NCBI GenBank assembly: GCA_017861215.1
Contig: JAGFXN010000071.1
Span: forward strand, 1-7,792
Source: Deltaproteobacteria bacterium
GTDB taxonomy: Bacteria; Desulfobacterota; Desulfuromonadia; Geobacterales; DSM-12255
Direction: 5' to 3'
Length of the DNA: 7,792 bases
Made by a program: the position numbers and the translations under genes. The notes beneath the pieces were generated by a model that did not search any database, was not told the DNA's origin, and saw only the letters and a program-made list of their open reading frames with translations. Positions 1-5,662 of this stretch are shown here, piece by piece (position 1 is the stretch's first letter; every line of letters begins with the position of its first letter).

Positions 1-572
1 GCAACTATCGGGGCCACGGTTGAGTGTTGCTGCATTTTTCCAGTCCGGCTTGCGCACCCCATGCCGAGGTTCTTGAGGGCACCGCCGAAACCGGTCAGTT
101 CATGGCACTTGAAGTGCGAAACGGTCACCAGGGCATCTGCTTCGACGATTTCAGCACCGATACTGACGGTTTGCAGAAGTTCGCCGGCAATCTTCACTTG
201 AACGGCATTTTGCCCCTTGATGCCGTCGCACATGATAAGCGGTGCATTGACGACCGCATAGGCAAAACCGTTTTCAATGGCGCAGGACAGCGCGGAAACA
301 GCTTCTTTCCTTTCGCCGGGATAGAGGGTCGACGAGTCGGTGAGAAACGGTTTCCCCTGCACTTTCCGGATCTCTTCCACCACGCGTCTGATGAATACCG
401 GGCGGATAAAAGCATGATTCCCCTTTTCGCCAAAGTGCAGCTTGACTGCTACCAGATCTCCAGCGCTGATTACCTTCTCAATGCCACAGCAGGCCAGCAG
501 CCGGGAAATCTTGTCAAAAAGGTTCTCTTTGTGTCCAGCCCTCATATCGGCAAAGTACACTGTGCTTGCCAT
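1..572 (-). CDS. DUF362-family protein (putative iron-sulfur protein), N-terminal part
   Basis: Reading leftward from an ATG at 570-572, the frame stays open for 190 codons to the window edge, so the C-terminus and stop are missing. The protein starts MASTVYFADMRAG and carries the landmarks of DUF362 proteins: GDLVAVKLHFGEKGN (about residues 38-52), KPFLTDSSTLYPGER (74-88), a VSHFKCHELTGFGG block (151-164) and LKNLGMGCASRTGK (166-179). In this family the N-terminal DUF362 domain is usually followed by a ferredoxin-like segment binding 4Fe-4S clusters; that part would lie outside the window. The biochemical function of the family is not established. The start is supported by AAGGAG eight bases upstream and a TATAAT box further up. 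It is divergent from the gene at 668. The family call is strong, but any specific role is unknown. Confidence 0.88.
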   Translation of the reverse strand, partial: MASTVYFADMRAGHKENLFDKISRLLACCGIEKVISAGDLVAVKLHFGEKGNHAFIRPVFIRRVVEEIRKVQGKPFLTDSSTLYPGERKEAVSALSCAIENGFAYAVVNAPLIMCDGIKGQNAVQVKIAGELLQTVSIGAEIVEADALVTVSHFKCHELTGFGGALKNLGMGCASRTGKMQQHSTVAPIV

Positions 573-610
573 GAAAGTGACTCCTTGATTTGCTGATGCC
601 TGCTGTCTGC

Positions 611-639
611 ATTATACCGTCGTGATGAAAATATTAAAG
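611..639 (-). promoter_or_regulatory. Sigma-70-type promoter for the DUF362 gene
   Basis: On the minus strand a perfect TATAAT lies at 616-611. With a 17-base spacer the -35 hexamer would be CTTTAA (639-634), a poor match, and the region upstream of it is A/T-rich. Initiation would fall about 30 bases before the ATG at 572. The -10 box is convincing; the -35 box is not. The same intergenic stretch must also serve the divergent gene at 668, for which only a weak TATTAT (640-645) can be pointed out. Confidence 0.45.
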
Positions 640-667
640 TATTATTGCCATCGTCGGAAAATATGTT

Positions 668-1444
668 ATGAGTCATGCAACAATCATCTCATGGTATCGG
701 GGCGCACCAATGGCAGACAGTGGACCGGAGCGGGAACTCTGGCTTTTCGGACTGGGAGATCGTATTGACAGGGGTGCTGTTGTCTGCAGCCACCTTGCCG
801 AAGCGGGCTACCGGGCGCGCACGGCAAAACTTGAAGAACTGCGGGTAACGAAACCTCTCGGCATTATCCTTGATATTTCGCCTCATTCGGTTGACGGATG
901 GGGGATTCTGACAGCAATCAAAAGCGATCCGGGAACCAGGGATATTCCGGTCCTGCCGGTCTTTTTAAGTGAAAAGGGGAAGATAGGCGGAGCATTCCCG
1001 GTTGCCGGATTTTTCCTTACCCCGATAGACTGCGATCATCTGGGTGAAAGACTTGCAGTTATGGGGCTTACGGAAGACACCGAGGATTATGACCTGCAGG
1101 CAATGCTTGTCACCCGCAAAGGGGATGAGCAACTTGGCAGGGCTATCAACGAACTGGGATTTTCTCTGCTGCAAGCCTATTCGGCAAAGGAAGGGATTGC
1201 TATTGCTACGACGAACCACCCTTACCTGCTCTTTACTTCATTCATGCTGCCTGACAGCTCGGCATTTGAATTTCAGGAGCGTCTCCGCCTCTATCCACAG
1301 ACCAGGAATATCCCTTTTTTCGTCCTCTTGAAAGATTCGATGAAAGAGGGGGAGCGGCTGGCAATGAGCAGAAGTGTTGAGCATCTTGTCCGCAAGAAGG
1401 AGCTTTCCAGGGCTGAATTTCTGAGCTGTTTCCGGCGCAAGTAG
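668..1444 (+). CDS. Tandem degenerate receiver-domain protein (no output domain)
   Basis: The 258-residue product reads as two CheY-like receiver folds in series. The first (about 23-132) has LGIILDISPHSVDGW, where Asp69 sits at the phosphoacceptor position, but the usual acidic pair after strand 1 is absent (LWLFGLGD) and the conserved lysine region reads FFLTPID, without the Lys before Pro. The second (about 142-256) has LLFTSFMLPDSSAFEF, where the acceptor Asp aligns with Ser191. There is no DNA-binding, GGDEF or kinase domain. It could be a phospho-independent adaptor or a weak phosphate acceptor; the sequence does not say which. The start is uncertain: ATG 668 has only GGA nine bases upstream, while ATG 710 (residue 15, MADSGPERELW) begins nearer the fold and follows a G-rich stretch. 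It lies 167 bp upstream of the dus-kinase-regulator cluster on the same strand and may share a transcript with it. Confidence 0.75.
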   Translation: MSHATIISWYRGAPMADSGPERELWLFGLGDRIDRGAVVCSHLAEAGYRARTAKLEELRVTKPLGIILDISPHSVDGWGILTAIKSDPGTRDIPVLPVFLSEKGKIGGAFPVAGFFLTPIDCDHLGERLAVMGLTEDTEDYDLQAMLVTRKGDEQLGRAINELGFSLLQAYSAKEGIAIATTNHPYLLFTSFMLPDSSAFEFQERLRLYPQTRNIPFFVLLKDSMKEGERLAMSRSVEHLVRKKELSRAEFLSCFRRK

Positions 1445-1476
1445 TAGATGCTCAATCCGGCTCACAGGGTTGCCCA

Positions 1477-1589
1477 AGTTTCAGGCAAAAGCTGCCTGTC
1501 TGCATAAAAAAGATGCAGCTGCCTTGTCCCCGGTTTTCTGGAGGCTGTTTCTCCTGAATTGTTCTTCTCCCTGCAAAACCCCTGAAACT
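1477..1589 (+). other. Stem-loops and a long inverted repeat in the leader of the dus gene
   Basis: Three structures are visible. CAGGCA (1482-1487) pairs with TGCCTG (1493-1498) across a five-base loop. CTGCAT (1500-1505) pairs with ATGCAG (1513-1518) across an A-rich loop. An outer repeat, AGTTTCAGG (1477-1485) and CCTGAAACT (1581-1589), is perfect over nine bases. The outer stem and the first hairpin both need CAGG at 1482-1485, so they exclude each other. No U-tract follows the hairpins, so an ordinary intrinsic terminator is unlikely. It could be a leader RNA switch or chance pairing. Confidence 0.3.
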
Positions 1590-1611
1590 GGCCCTTCAAC
1601 AGTTATTGACA

Positions 1612-2580
1612 ATGAAAACCAAACTGAAAATAGGCTCTCTTGAACTGGCAGACAACTTGCTACTTGCACCAATGGCAGGCATTACCAATCTGCCGATGCG
1701 TCTGCTGGCACGGGAACAGGGCGCGGCGCTCTGTTTTACCGAAATGGTCAGCGTCAATGGACTGGTCAGGGATGGCGAAAAGAGTTTTGCCCTGATGCGG
1801 AGCAGTGCTGCCGACCGGCCGCTCGGTTTGCAGCTTTTTGGTGACGATCCTGAACTGCTGGCTGCCGGAGCAGAACTTTGTGAAGGGCTTGGCGACCTGA
1901 TTGACATCAACATGGGCTGCCCGGTGCGCAAGGTTGTCGGTAGCGGTGCCGGCAGTGCTCTTCTGCAGAATCCCGACAGGGTAAGGTCGATTGTCGCGGC
2001 GGTGCGGAGCGCAACCAGCCTCCCGTTAACGGTCAAAATCCGTTCGGGATGGGGTGCTGATACCGTTAACTATCTGTTGATCGGCCGGATTGCCCAGGAT
2101 GAAGGGGCGGATGCGGTAACGCTCCATCCCCGTACCAGAGCGCAGCTGTTTGACGGTCACGCCGACTGGCAGCATATTGAGCAGCTGAAAAAGACGCTTA
2201 CGATACCGGTTATTGGCAGCGGCGATCTGTTTAGCGCTGAAGATGTCCTGGCAATGCTGAACATGACAGGCTGTGACGGGGTGATGATAGCGCGGGGAGC
2301 ATTGGGAAATCCATGGATATTCCGCGAAGCTCTGGCGTTGCAACGGGGCTCGGCAAAAATTCCGCCTGCTCCGGAAGAGAGATTCAGTGTGGCAGCGCGG
2401 CACCTTGCTCTTTTTGCCGGCACTGCCGGAGAAAGGGTTGCCGTCAGAGAGATGCGCAAGCATCTCTGCTGGTATGCCAGAGGCCTCCAGGGGGCAGCCC
2501 AGTTCAGAGCCGCGGTGAACCGCCTGGAAGACAGAGCCGGGATGGAAAAGGCAATGTACGATTTTTTCATGCAGAGGTAA
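1612..2580 (+). CDS. dusB: tRNA-dihydrouridine synthase (DusB/NifR3 type)
   Basis: This flavoenzyme family reduces specific uridines in tRNA to dihydrouridine with FMN and NAD(P)H. The 322-residue product has the expected TIM barrel: LLLAPMAGITNLPMRLL near the start, DINMGCPVRKV with the catalytic Cys103, VKIRSGW with Lys142, LHPRTRAQ with His172, GSGD (202-205), and the FMN-phosphate segment GVMIARGALGNPW (223-235). The C-terminal helical domain has RKH (282-284). Length is normal for the family. ATG 1612 is preferred; a TTG at 1606 would add two residues, an in-frame stop at 1555 closes the frame upstream, and neither start has a good Shine-Dalgarno. The TAA stop is two bases before the kinase start, which indicates an operon. 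The order matches nifR3-ntrB-ntrC elsewhere. Assignment to the DusB subgroup is by similarity to E. coli DusB as remembered; the position of the modified uridine is not shown. Confidence 0.93.
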   Translation: MKTKLKIGSLELADNLLLAPMAGITNLPMRLLAREQGAALCFTEMVSVNGLVRDGEKSFALMRSSAADRPLGLQLFGDDPELLAAGAELCEGLGDLIDINMGCPVRKVVGSGAGSALLQNPDRVRSIVAAVRSATSLPLTVKIRSGWGADTVNYLLIGRIAQDEGADAVTLHPRTRAQLFDGHADWQHIEQLKKTLTIPVIGSGDLFSAEDVLAMLNMTGCDGVMIARGALGNPWIFREALALQRGSAKIPPAPEERFSVAARHLALFAGTAGERVAVREMRKHLCWYARGLQGAAQFRAAVNRLEDRAGMEKAMYDFFMQR

Positions 2581-2581
2581 C

Positions 2582-3670
2582 GTGAATCCTGAACATCTGC
2601 CAGAATTTTACGCAAATGTGATCGACAGTGTCGGCGATGGTGTCATCGTGCTTGATCGTGCGGGGAATGTCATCCTGATAAACCCGGTAGCCGAGGAAGT
2701 AGCGGGTGTATCGAGGCGCGTCACCATCGGCCAGCCGTTCGCGACGCTTTTCAAAAATGATCTGCCTCTGCTGGAGATTGTCGCCAAGAGTGCTGCCAGC
2801 GGCATGTCGATTTCGGATTACGAAAATATCATCCTGAGAAAGAGCGGCCGACTGACGCCGCTGAGCGTTACCGCTTCGCCACTGCTGCTGGCAGACGGTA
2901 CCTGCGCCGGAACTATTGTGCTGCTGCGTGACCTTACCAATATCAGGGAGCTTGAAGAAGCTGTACGGAAAGCAGACCGGCTTTCGGCGCTTGGCACTCT
3001 GGCAGCCGGCCTGGCGCATGAGATCAAGAACCCGCTTGGCGGCATCAGGGGGGCGGCGCAACTTCTTGAGATGGAGCTGGCCGAAGATGATGAACTGCGC
3101 GAGTGTACTCAGGTAGTTCTCAAAGAGGTCCAACGGGTAAACCGGATTGTGGAGGAGCTGCTGGATCTTGCTTCACCGCGCCGGCTGAAGCTTGTCGGTG
3201 TCAATCTGCACAAGATTCTTGCCCATATCGTGTTCCTCCAGCAGCAGGCTACGGAAGGCAAATCGCTGACTTTCCAGCGGCATCTTGATCCGAGCTTGCC
3301 GGCAATCCTTGCCGATGAGGGGCGTCTTACCCAGCTTTTTCTCAATCTGGTCAAGAATGCGGTGGAAGCGGTAGGTGAATCAGGGACTATCGAAATTTCA
3401 AGCCGGATTGTTTCCGAGTACAGCATGACCCAGAAAGGGGAGCGCCGCTCCCGCATGGTGGCCATAGAGATAAGCGATGACGGCAACGGTATGACGCCGG
3501 AGGAGCTGGAGAACCTCTTTACGCCGTTTTACACGACCAAAGAGAGAGGCACAGGTCTCGGACTTGCCATCTGCCAGAAGATCGTTGCCGAACATCGCGG
3601 CATGATACGAGTTGATTCGCAGGCGGGGAAGGGGACAACCTTCACCATACTGCTGCCTTGTGTGCAATGA
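2582..3670 (+). CDS. gnfL: PAS-domain sensor histidine kinase, NtrB/GnfL-like
   Basis: The product of 362 residues is a cytosolic kinase with no membrane segment. A PAS domain spans about 7-118 (FYANVIDSVGDGVIVLD onward), followed by a short linker helix. The HisKA motif HEIKNPLGGIRGAAQLL places the phosphorylated His at 146. The ATP-binding domain has an N box (NLVKNAVEA, Asn255/Asn259), G1 DDGNGM (299-304), an F box LFTPFYTTK (312-320) and G2 GTGLGLAI (323-330). All catalytic motifs are intact. It begins with GTG two bases after the dus stop; AGAGG lies within the end of dus, so translation is probably coupled. The partner is the response regulator at 3761. In Geobacter sulfurreducens a kinase/regulator pair, GnfL/GnfM, is described as the master control of nitrogen-fixation genes. 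I infer this is that kinase from its NtrB-like sequence and the dus neighbour; the signal sensed by PAS is unknown. Confidence 0.9.
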   Translation: MNPEHLPEFYANVIDSVGDGVIVLDRAGNVILINPVAEEVAGVSRRVTIGQPFATLFKNDLPLLEIVAKSAASGMSISDYENIILRKSGRLTPLSVTASPLLLADGTCAGTIVLLRDLTNIRELEEAVRKADRLSALGTLAAGLAHEIKNPLGGIRGAAQLLEMELAEDDELRECTQVVLKEVQRVNRIVEELLDLASPRRLKLVGVNLHKILAHIVFLQQQATEGKSLTFQRHLDPSLPAILADEGRLTQLFLNLVKNAVEAVGESGTIEISSRIVSEYSMTQKGERRSRMVAIEISDDGNGMTPEELENLFTPFYTTKERGTGLGLAICQKIVAEHRGMIRVDSQAGKGTTFTILLPCVQ

Positions 3671-3671
3671 A

Positions 3672-3692
3672 ATGAGAGATGAGAGATGAGAG
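3672..3692 (+). repeat. Three perfect tandem copies of a 7-bp repeat (ATGAGAG)
   Basis: ATGAGAG is repeated exactly three times at 3672-3678, 3679-3685 and 3686-3692, starting two bases after the kinase stop codon. The last copy runs into GATGA-6-TCATC (3685-3700), a small hairpin. It lies in non-coding sequence between kinase and regulator, so copy-number change could alter spacing or mRNA structure but not a reading frame. Confidence 0.8.
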
Positions 3693-3732
3693 ATTTCATC
3701 TGACGTCTTACAAGCGAACTGAGTGAGCGGTC

Positions 3733-3747
3733 TTTCGTCTCACGAAA
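3733..3747 (+). promoter_or_regulatory. Short inverted repeat just upstream of the regulator gene
   Basis: TTTCGT (3733-3738) and ACGAAA (3742-3747) form a perfect six-base dyad with a three-base centre, 13 bases before the regulator ATG and just upstream of its GAGGT ribosome binding site. It could be a protein site or an mRNA hairpin affecting initiation. At this size chance is a real possibility. Confidence 0.3.
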
Positions 3748-3760
3748 ATTGAGGTTACCT

Positions 3761-5200
3761 ATGTCAATCAACAGAATACTGGTGGCAGACGATGAAGAGA
3801 GCATGCGCTGGGTGCTTTCCAAGGCGCTGCGCAAAAAGGGATTTACGGTTGATCTTGCCAGGGACGGTGATGAAGCGCTGCGCCTGATCCGTTCCGAGAG
3901 TTACGACCTTGCCATCCTTGATATAAAGATGCCCGGGATTTCAGGGCTTGACCTTCTTGATAAGGTGCACGAATTCAAGGCTGATCTGCTGGTGATCATC
4001 ATGACGGCCGAAGCCGGGATGAAAAATGCGGTAGAGGCTATGAAACGGGGCGCCTACGATTATCTGACCAAGCCGTTTGACCTTGATGTAATGGATGCCA
4101 TCATCGAGAAGGCAAACCGCGCCCGCGAGATGACACTGCAGGTTACAACCCTGAAAGAAGAGCTGAGAGAGCATTATCTTCTTGAAAACGGTATTATCGG
4201 CAATTCCACGCCGATGCGTGAAGTCTACAAGACCATCGGCAAGGTGGCTCCCAGCGACATGACGGTTCTGATCCAGGGGGAGTCGGGGACAGGGAAGGAG
4301 CTGATTGCCAGGGCCATTCATTATAATTCCCGGCGGTTGGTAAAGCCTTTTATCGCCATGAACTGTGCCGCCATCCCGAAAGAGCTTCTTGAGAGTGAAC
4401 TGTTCGGCCACGAAAAGGGGTCTTTTACCGGGGCAACCGAACGCAAACCAGGGAAGTTCGAGCAGGCGAATGGCGGGACAATTTTTCTCGATGAAATCGG
4501 CGATATGCCTCTGGAACTGCAGGCAAAAATTCTGCGGGTTCTGCAGGAGCGGGAGATAACCCGAACCGGCGGCAGCCAGAACATAACCGTTGATGTCAGA
4601 ATTGTCGCCGCCACCAATCAGGATCTGCAGCAGCTGGTGCAGCAGCGGCTCTTCAGGGAGGATCTGTACTACCGCCTCAATGTCGTGCCGATAAACCTGC
4701 TGCCGCTGCGCGAAAGGCGGGAGGATATCCTCCTGCTGGTCGATCATTTTCTGCAGAAAACCTGCGCCGAACTCGACATCCCGCTGAAAAAGATAGACCA
4801 GGCGGCTCTGGACAGGCTTGTTGCCAACAGTTGGCCGGGAAATGTTCGGGAGCTGGAAAATGTTATCAAGAGGGCGGTTATTCTCTCTTCCGATCCGCTG
4901 CTGACTCTGGATGATTTCCCGGTGCTGACAACGGCGGGGGGCGCTGCCGGCGGCGGGGATGACCTGTCCCTGGAAGCGCTGGTCGACAGGAAGCTGCGCG
5001 CATGTTTTGTGAACGTGGATAAACTGGACGACGGTGATATTTACAATATGGTGATCGAGCAGGTCGAGCGCCCGCTGATCAGCTTTCTGCTCGAAAAGAC
5101 CCGCTGGAATCAGGTACGTGCCGCCAACATTCTCGGCATAAACCGCAATACTCTCCGCAAAAAGATCACCGATCTCGGCATAGAGATCAGGAAGGAGTGA
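3761..5200 (+). CDS. gnfM: Sigma-54-dependent response regulator, NtrC/GnfM-like
   Basis: The 479-residue product has three complete domains. The receiver (about 4-120) has Asp10/Asp11, phosphoacceptor Asp54 in AILDIKMPG, Thr82 and Lys104 in YLTKPF. The AAA+ domain (about 144-375) has Walker A GESGTGKE (173-180), the sigma-54 contact loop as GSFTGA (220-225, Ser where Ala is commoner), Walker B GTIFLDEIGD with Asp244/Glu245, and WPGNVRELENV (358-368). A Fis-type helix-turn-helix lies at about 446-476 (QVRAANILGINRNTLRKK). It would bind upstream of -24/-12 promoters and remodel RNA polymerase-sigma-54 after phosphorylation by the kinase at 2582. ATG 3761 is chosen because GAGGT lies five bases upstream; a TTG at 3749 overlaps that site. 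The gap of 90 bp from the kinase is larger than the dus-kinase gap and holds a tandem repeat. Identity as GnfM, the Geobacter nitrogen-fixation regulator, is inferred from NtrC-like sequence and gene order. Confidence 0.92.
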   Translation: MSINRILVADDEESMRWVLSKALRKKGFTVDLARDGDEALRLIRSESYDLAILDIKMPGISGLDLLDKVHEFKADLLVIIMTAEAGMKNAVEAMKRGAYDYLTKPFDLDVMDAIIEKANRAREMTLQVTTLKEELREHYLLENGIIGNSTPMREVYKTIGKVAPSDMTVLIQGESGTGKELIARAIHYNSRRLVKPFIAMNCAAIPKELLESELFGHEKGSFTGATERKPGKFEQANGGTIFLDEIGDMPLELQAKILRVLQEREITRTGGSQNITVDVRIVAATNQDLQQLVQQRLFREDLYYRLNVVPINLLPLRERREDILLLVDHFLQKTCAELDIPLKKIDQAALDRLVANSWPGNVRELENVIKRAVILSSDPLLTLDDFPVLTTAGGAAGGGDDLSLEALVDRKLRACFVNVDKLDDGDIYNMVIEQVERPLISFLLEKTRWNQVRAANILGINRNTLRKKITDLGIEIRKE

Positions 5201-5227
5201 TTGCAGTTATGCTTTGCAGTCACTTCT
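5193..5227 (+). terminator. Hairpin at the end of the regulator gene, possible terminator
   Basis: A 13-pair stem forms between 5193-5205 and 5215-5227, with a nine-base loop and two G-U pairs (5195-5225, 5201-5219). It overlaps the stop codon at 5198-5200. Pyrimidine-rich sequence follows, but the best T-run (5251-5260) is some 25 bases away, so rho-independent termination is only possible. It may act mainly as a 3'-end stabiliser. It lies between converging genes. Confidence 0.4.
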
Positions 5228-5291
5228 CCTCTGTCTTGTTGCTAGCAGCCTTCTTTTTATTCTCCCGATCCTCGAGAGAGCATGAATCTGA

Positions 5292-5307
5292 CATTCAGGT
5301 CTGAATG
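5292..5307. promoter_or_regulatory. Perfect 7-2-7 dyad CATTCAGGTCTGAATG
   Basis: CATTCAG (5292-5298) and CTGAATG (5301-5307) are exact inverted copies around GT. A further TGAAT at 5283-5287 makes three TGAAT half-sites in alternating orientation. The dyad covers the last codons and stop of the 29-codon minus-strand gene. It could be a small operator or the 3' hairpin of that gene; a two-base centre is too tight for a full RNA stem. Confidence 0.35.
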
Positions 5308-5384
5308 CCCATTTTCGGCAGGATGTACCTGTTCAAAAGGTACCAGAATGCCACAACACCGCCCAGCAGCAGTAAATCTTCCAT
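5295..5384 (-). CDS. Small membrane peptide, 29 residues
   Basis: On the minus strand an ATG at 5384-5382 follows GGAGG by six bases, one of the best ribosome binding sites in the window. The frame gives 29 codons and a TGA at 5297-5295. The peptide starts MEDLLLLGGVVAFWYLL (1-17) and ends NRYILPKMGIQT. Residues 4-17 form one hydrophobic helix, preceded by Glu/Asp and followed by Arg and Lys, which predicts an outside-N, inside-C single-span protein. A TATACT about 35 bases upstream may be its -10 box, in AT-rich sequence. I do not recognise a named family and assign no function. It converges with the sigma-54 regulator gene and diverges from the DAC-like gene. The case rests on start signal, hydrophobic pattern and lack of any better gene here. 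Confidence 0.55.
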   Translation of the reverse strand: MEDLLLLGGVVAFWYLLNRYILPKMGIQT

Positions 5385-5465
5385 CGGTATCCTCCATTTT
5401 TTGTGCAAGTATAAAATACATTCAGAAAATAACATATATAATTCTGGTTACTACAGAAACCGGAG

Positions 5466-5507
5466 TTTCAGCCGGTCCCGCAAAAAATATGGCATTAACG
5501 GCTGAAA
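5466..5507. repeat. Inverted repeat TTTCAGCCG ... CGGCTGAAA upstream of the DAC-like gene
   Basis: Two exact nine-base arms lie at 5466-5474 and 5499-5507, 33 bp centre to centre, about three helical turns. The right arm overlaps the proposed -24 element at 5500. A second, smaller repeat, ACCGG and CCGGT, overlaps the left arm. The geometry suits paired protein half-sites better than an RNA stem, because the loop would be 24 bases and no T-run follows. Confidence 0.4.
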
Positions 5508-5515
5508 GCTTGCTA
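5499..5515 (+). promoter_or_regulatory. Candidate sigma-54 (-24/-12) promoter for the DAC-like gene
   Basis: The GG at 5500-5501 and GC at 5512-5513 are separated by exactly ten bases, and the -12 element reads TTGCT, as in the sigma-54 consensus TGGCAC-N5-TTGCW. The -24 element reads CGGCTG, so only GGC is conserved. Transcription would begin near 5525 and give a leader of about 140 bases. The nearby sigma-54 activator gene makes this attractive but does not prove it. A sigma-70 alternative (TTGCTA 5511, CATGAT 5535) is weaker still. Confidence 0.3.
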
Positions 5516-5553
5516 CACTGCAACGTACGCATCACATGATGGAAGGGGGGCGG

Positions 5554-5607
5554 GCTGTATCCCCTCTAGCGGTGTTACCGCCCTTCAGGGTAGTCCGGAA
5601 ATACAGC
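5554..5607 (+). ncRNA. Possible structured leader RNA ahead of the DAC-like gene
   Basis: GCTGTAT (5554-5560) and ATACAGC (5601-5607) pair perfectly over seven bases and enclose a hairpin GCGGT-GTT-ACCGC (5569-5581) and a small CCTTCAGG stem (5582-5589). A run of six G (5545-5550) and CCCC (5561-5564) could pair as an alternative. The closing stem ends about 46 bases before the ribosome binding site. No known riboswitch class is recognised. The stretch 5385-5662 has no other supported gene. Confidence 0.3.
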
Positions 5608-5662
5608 AATGATCTCTGCTTGTTGATGCGCTCATTTTCCAGTAGTTTCTGCCGGAGTCCTG

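Noticed and set aside
24..596. Open plus-strand frame of 190 codons over the DUF362 gene
   Set aside because: The minus strand encodes clear DUF362 motifs with promoter and ribosome binding site; the plus frame is its shadow.
3672..3692. Tandem heptamer as a CRISPR-like array
   Set aside because: The units are adjacent without spacers and far too short; no cas genes are present.
3749..3760. TTG at 3749 as start of the regulator
   Set aside because: It overlaps the GAGGT ribosome binding site that serves ATG 3761, and the receiver domain begins right after the ATG.
3941..4747. Open minus-strand frame of 268 codons within the sigma-54 regulator
   Set aside because: It is opposite the fully conserved AAA+ domain and shows no family features.
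5282..5539. Plus-strand frame of 85 codons in the gap before the DAC-like gene
   Set aside because: The product has no recognisable pattern and its codons cross the AT-rich non-coding stretch; the minus-strand 29-codon gene has the better start signal. A GAGAG near its ATG leaves slight doubt.
5567..5580. Resemblance of TAGCGGTGTTACCG to the 3' hairpin of GEMM-I (c-di-GMP/cGAMP) riboswitches, which are common in Geobacter
   Set aside because: The other conserved GEMM-I parts (the GCAAAG-type segment and GNRA-capped stem at proper distance) are not seen. An Infernal search with the GEMM-I model would settle it.
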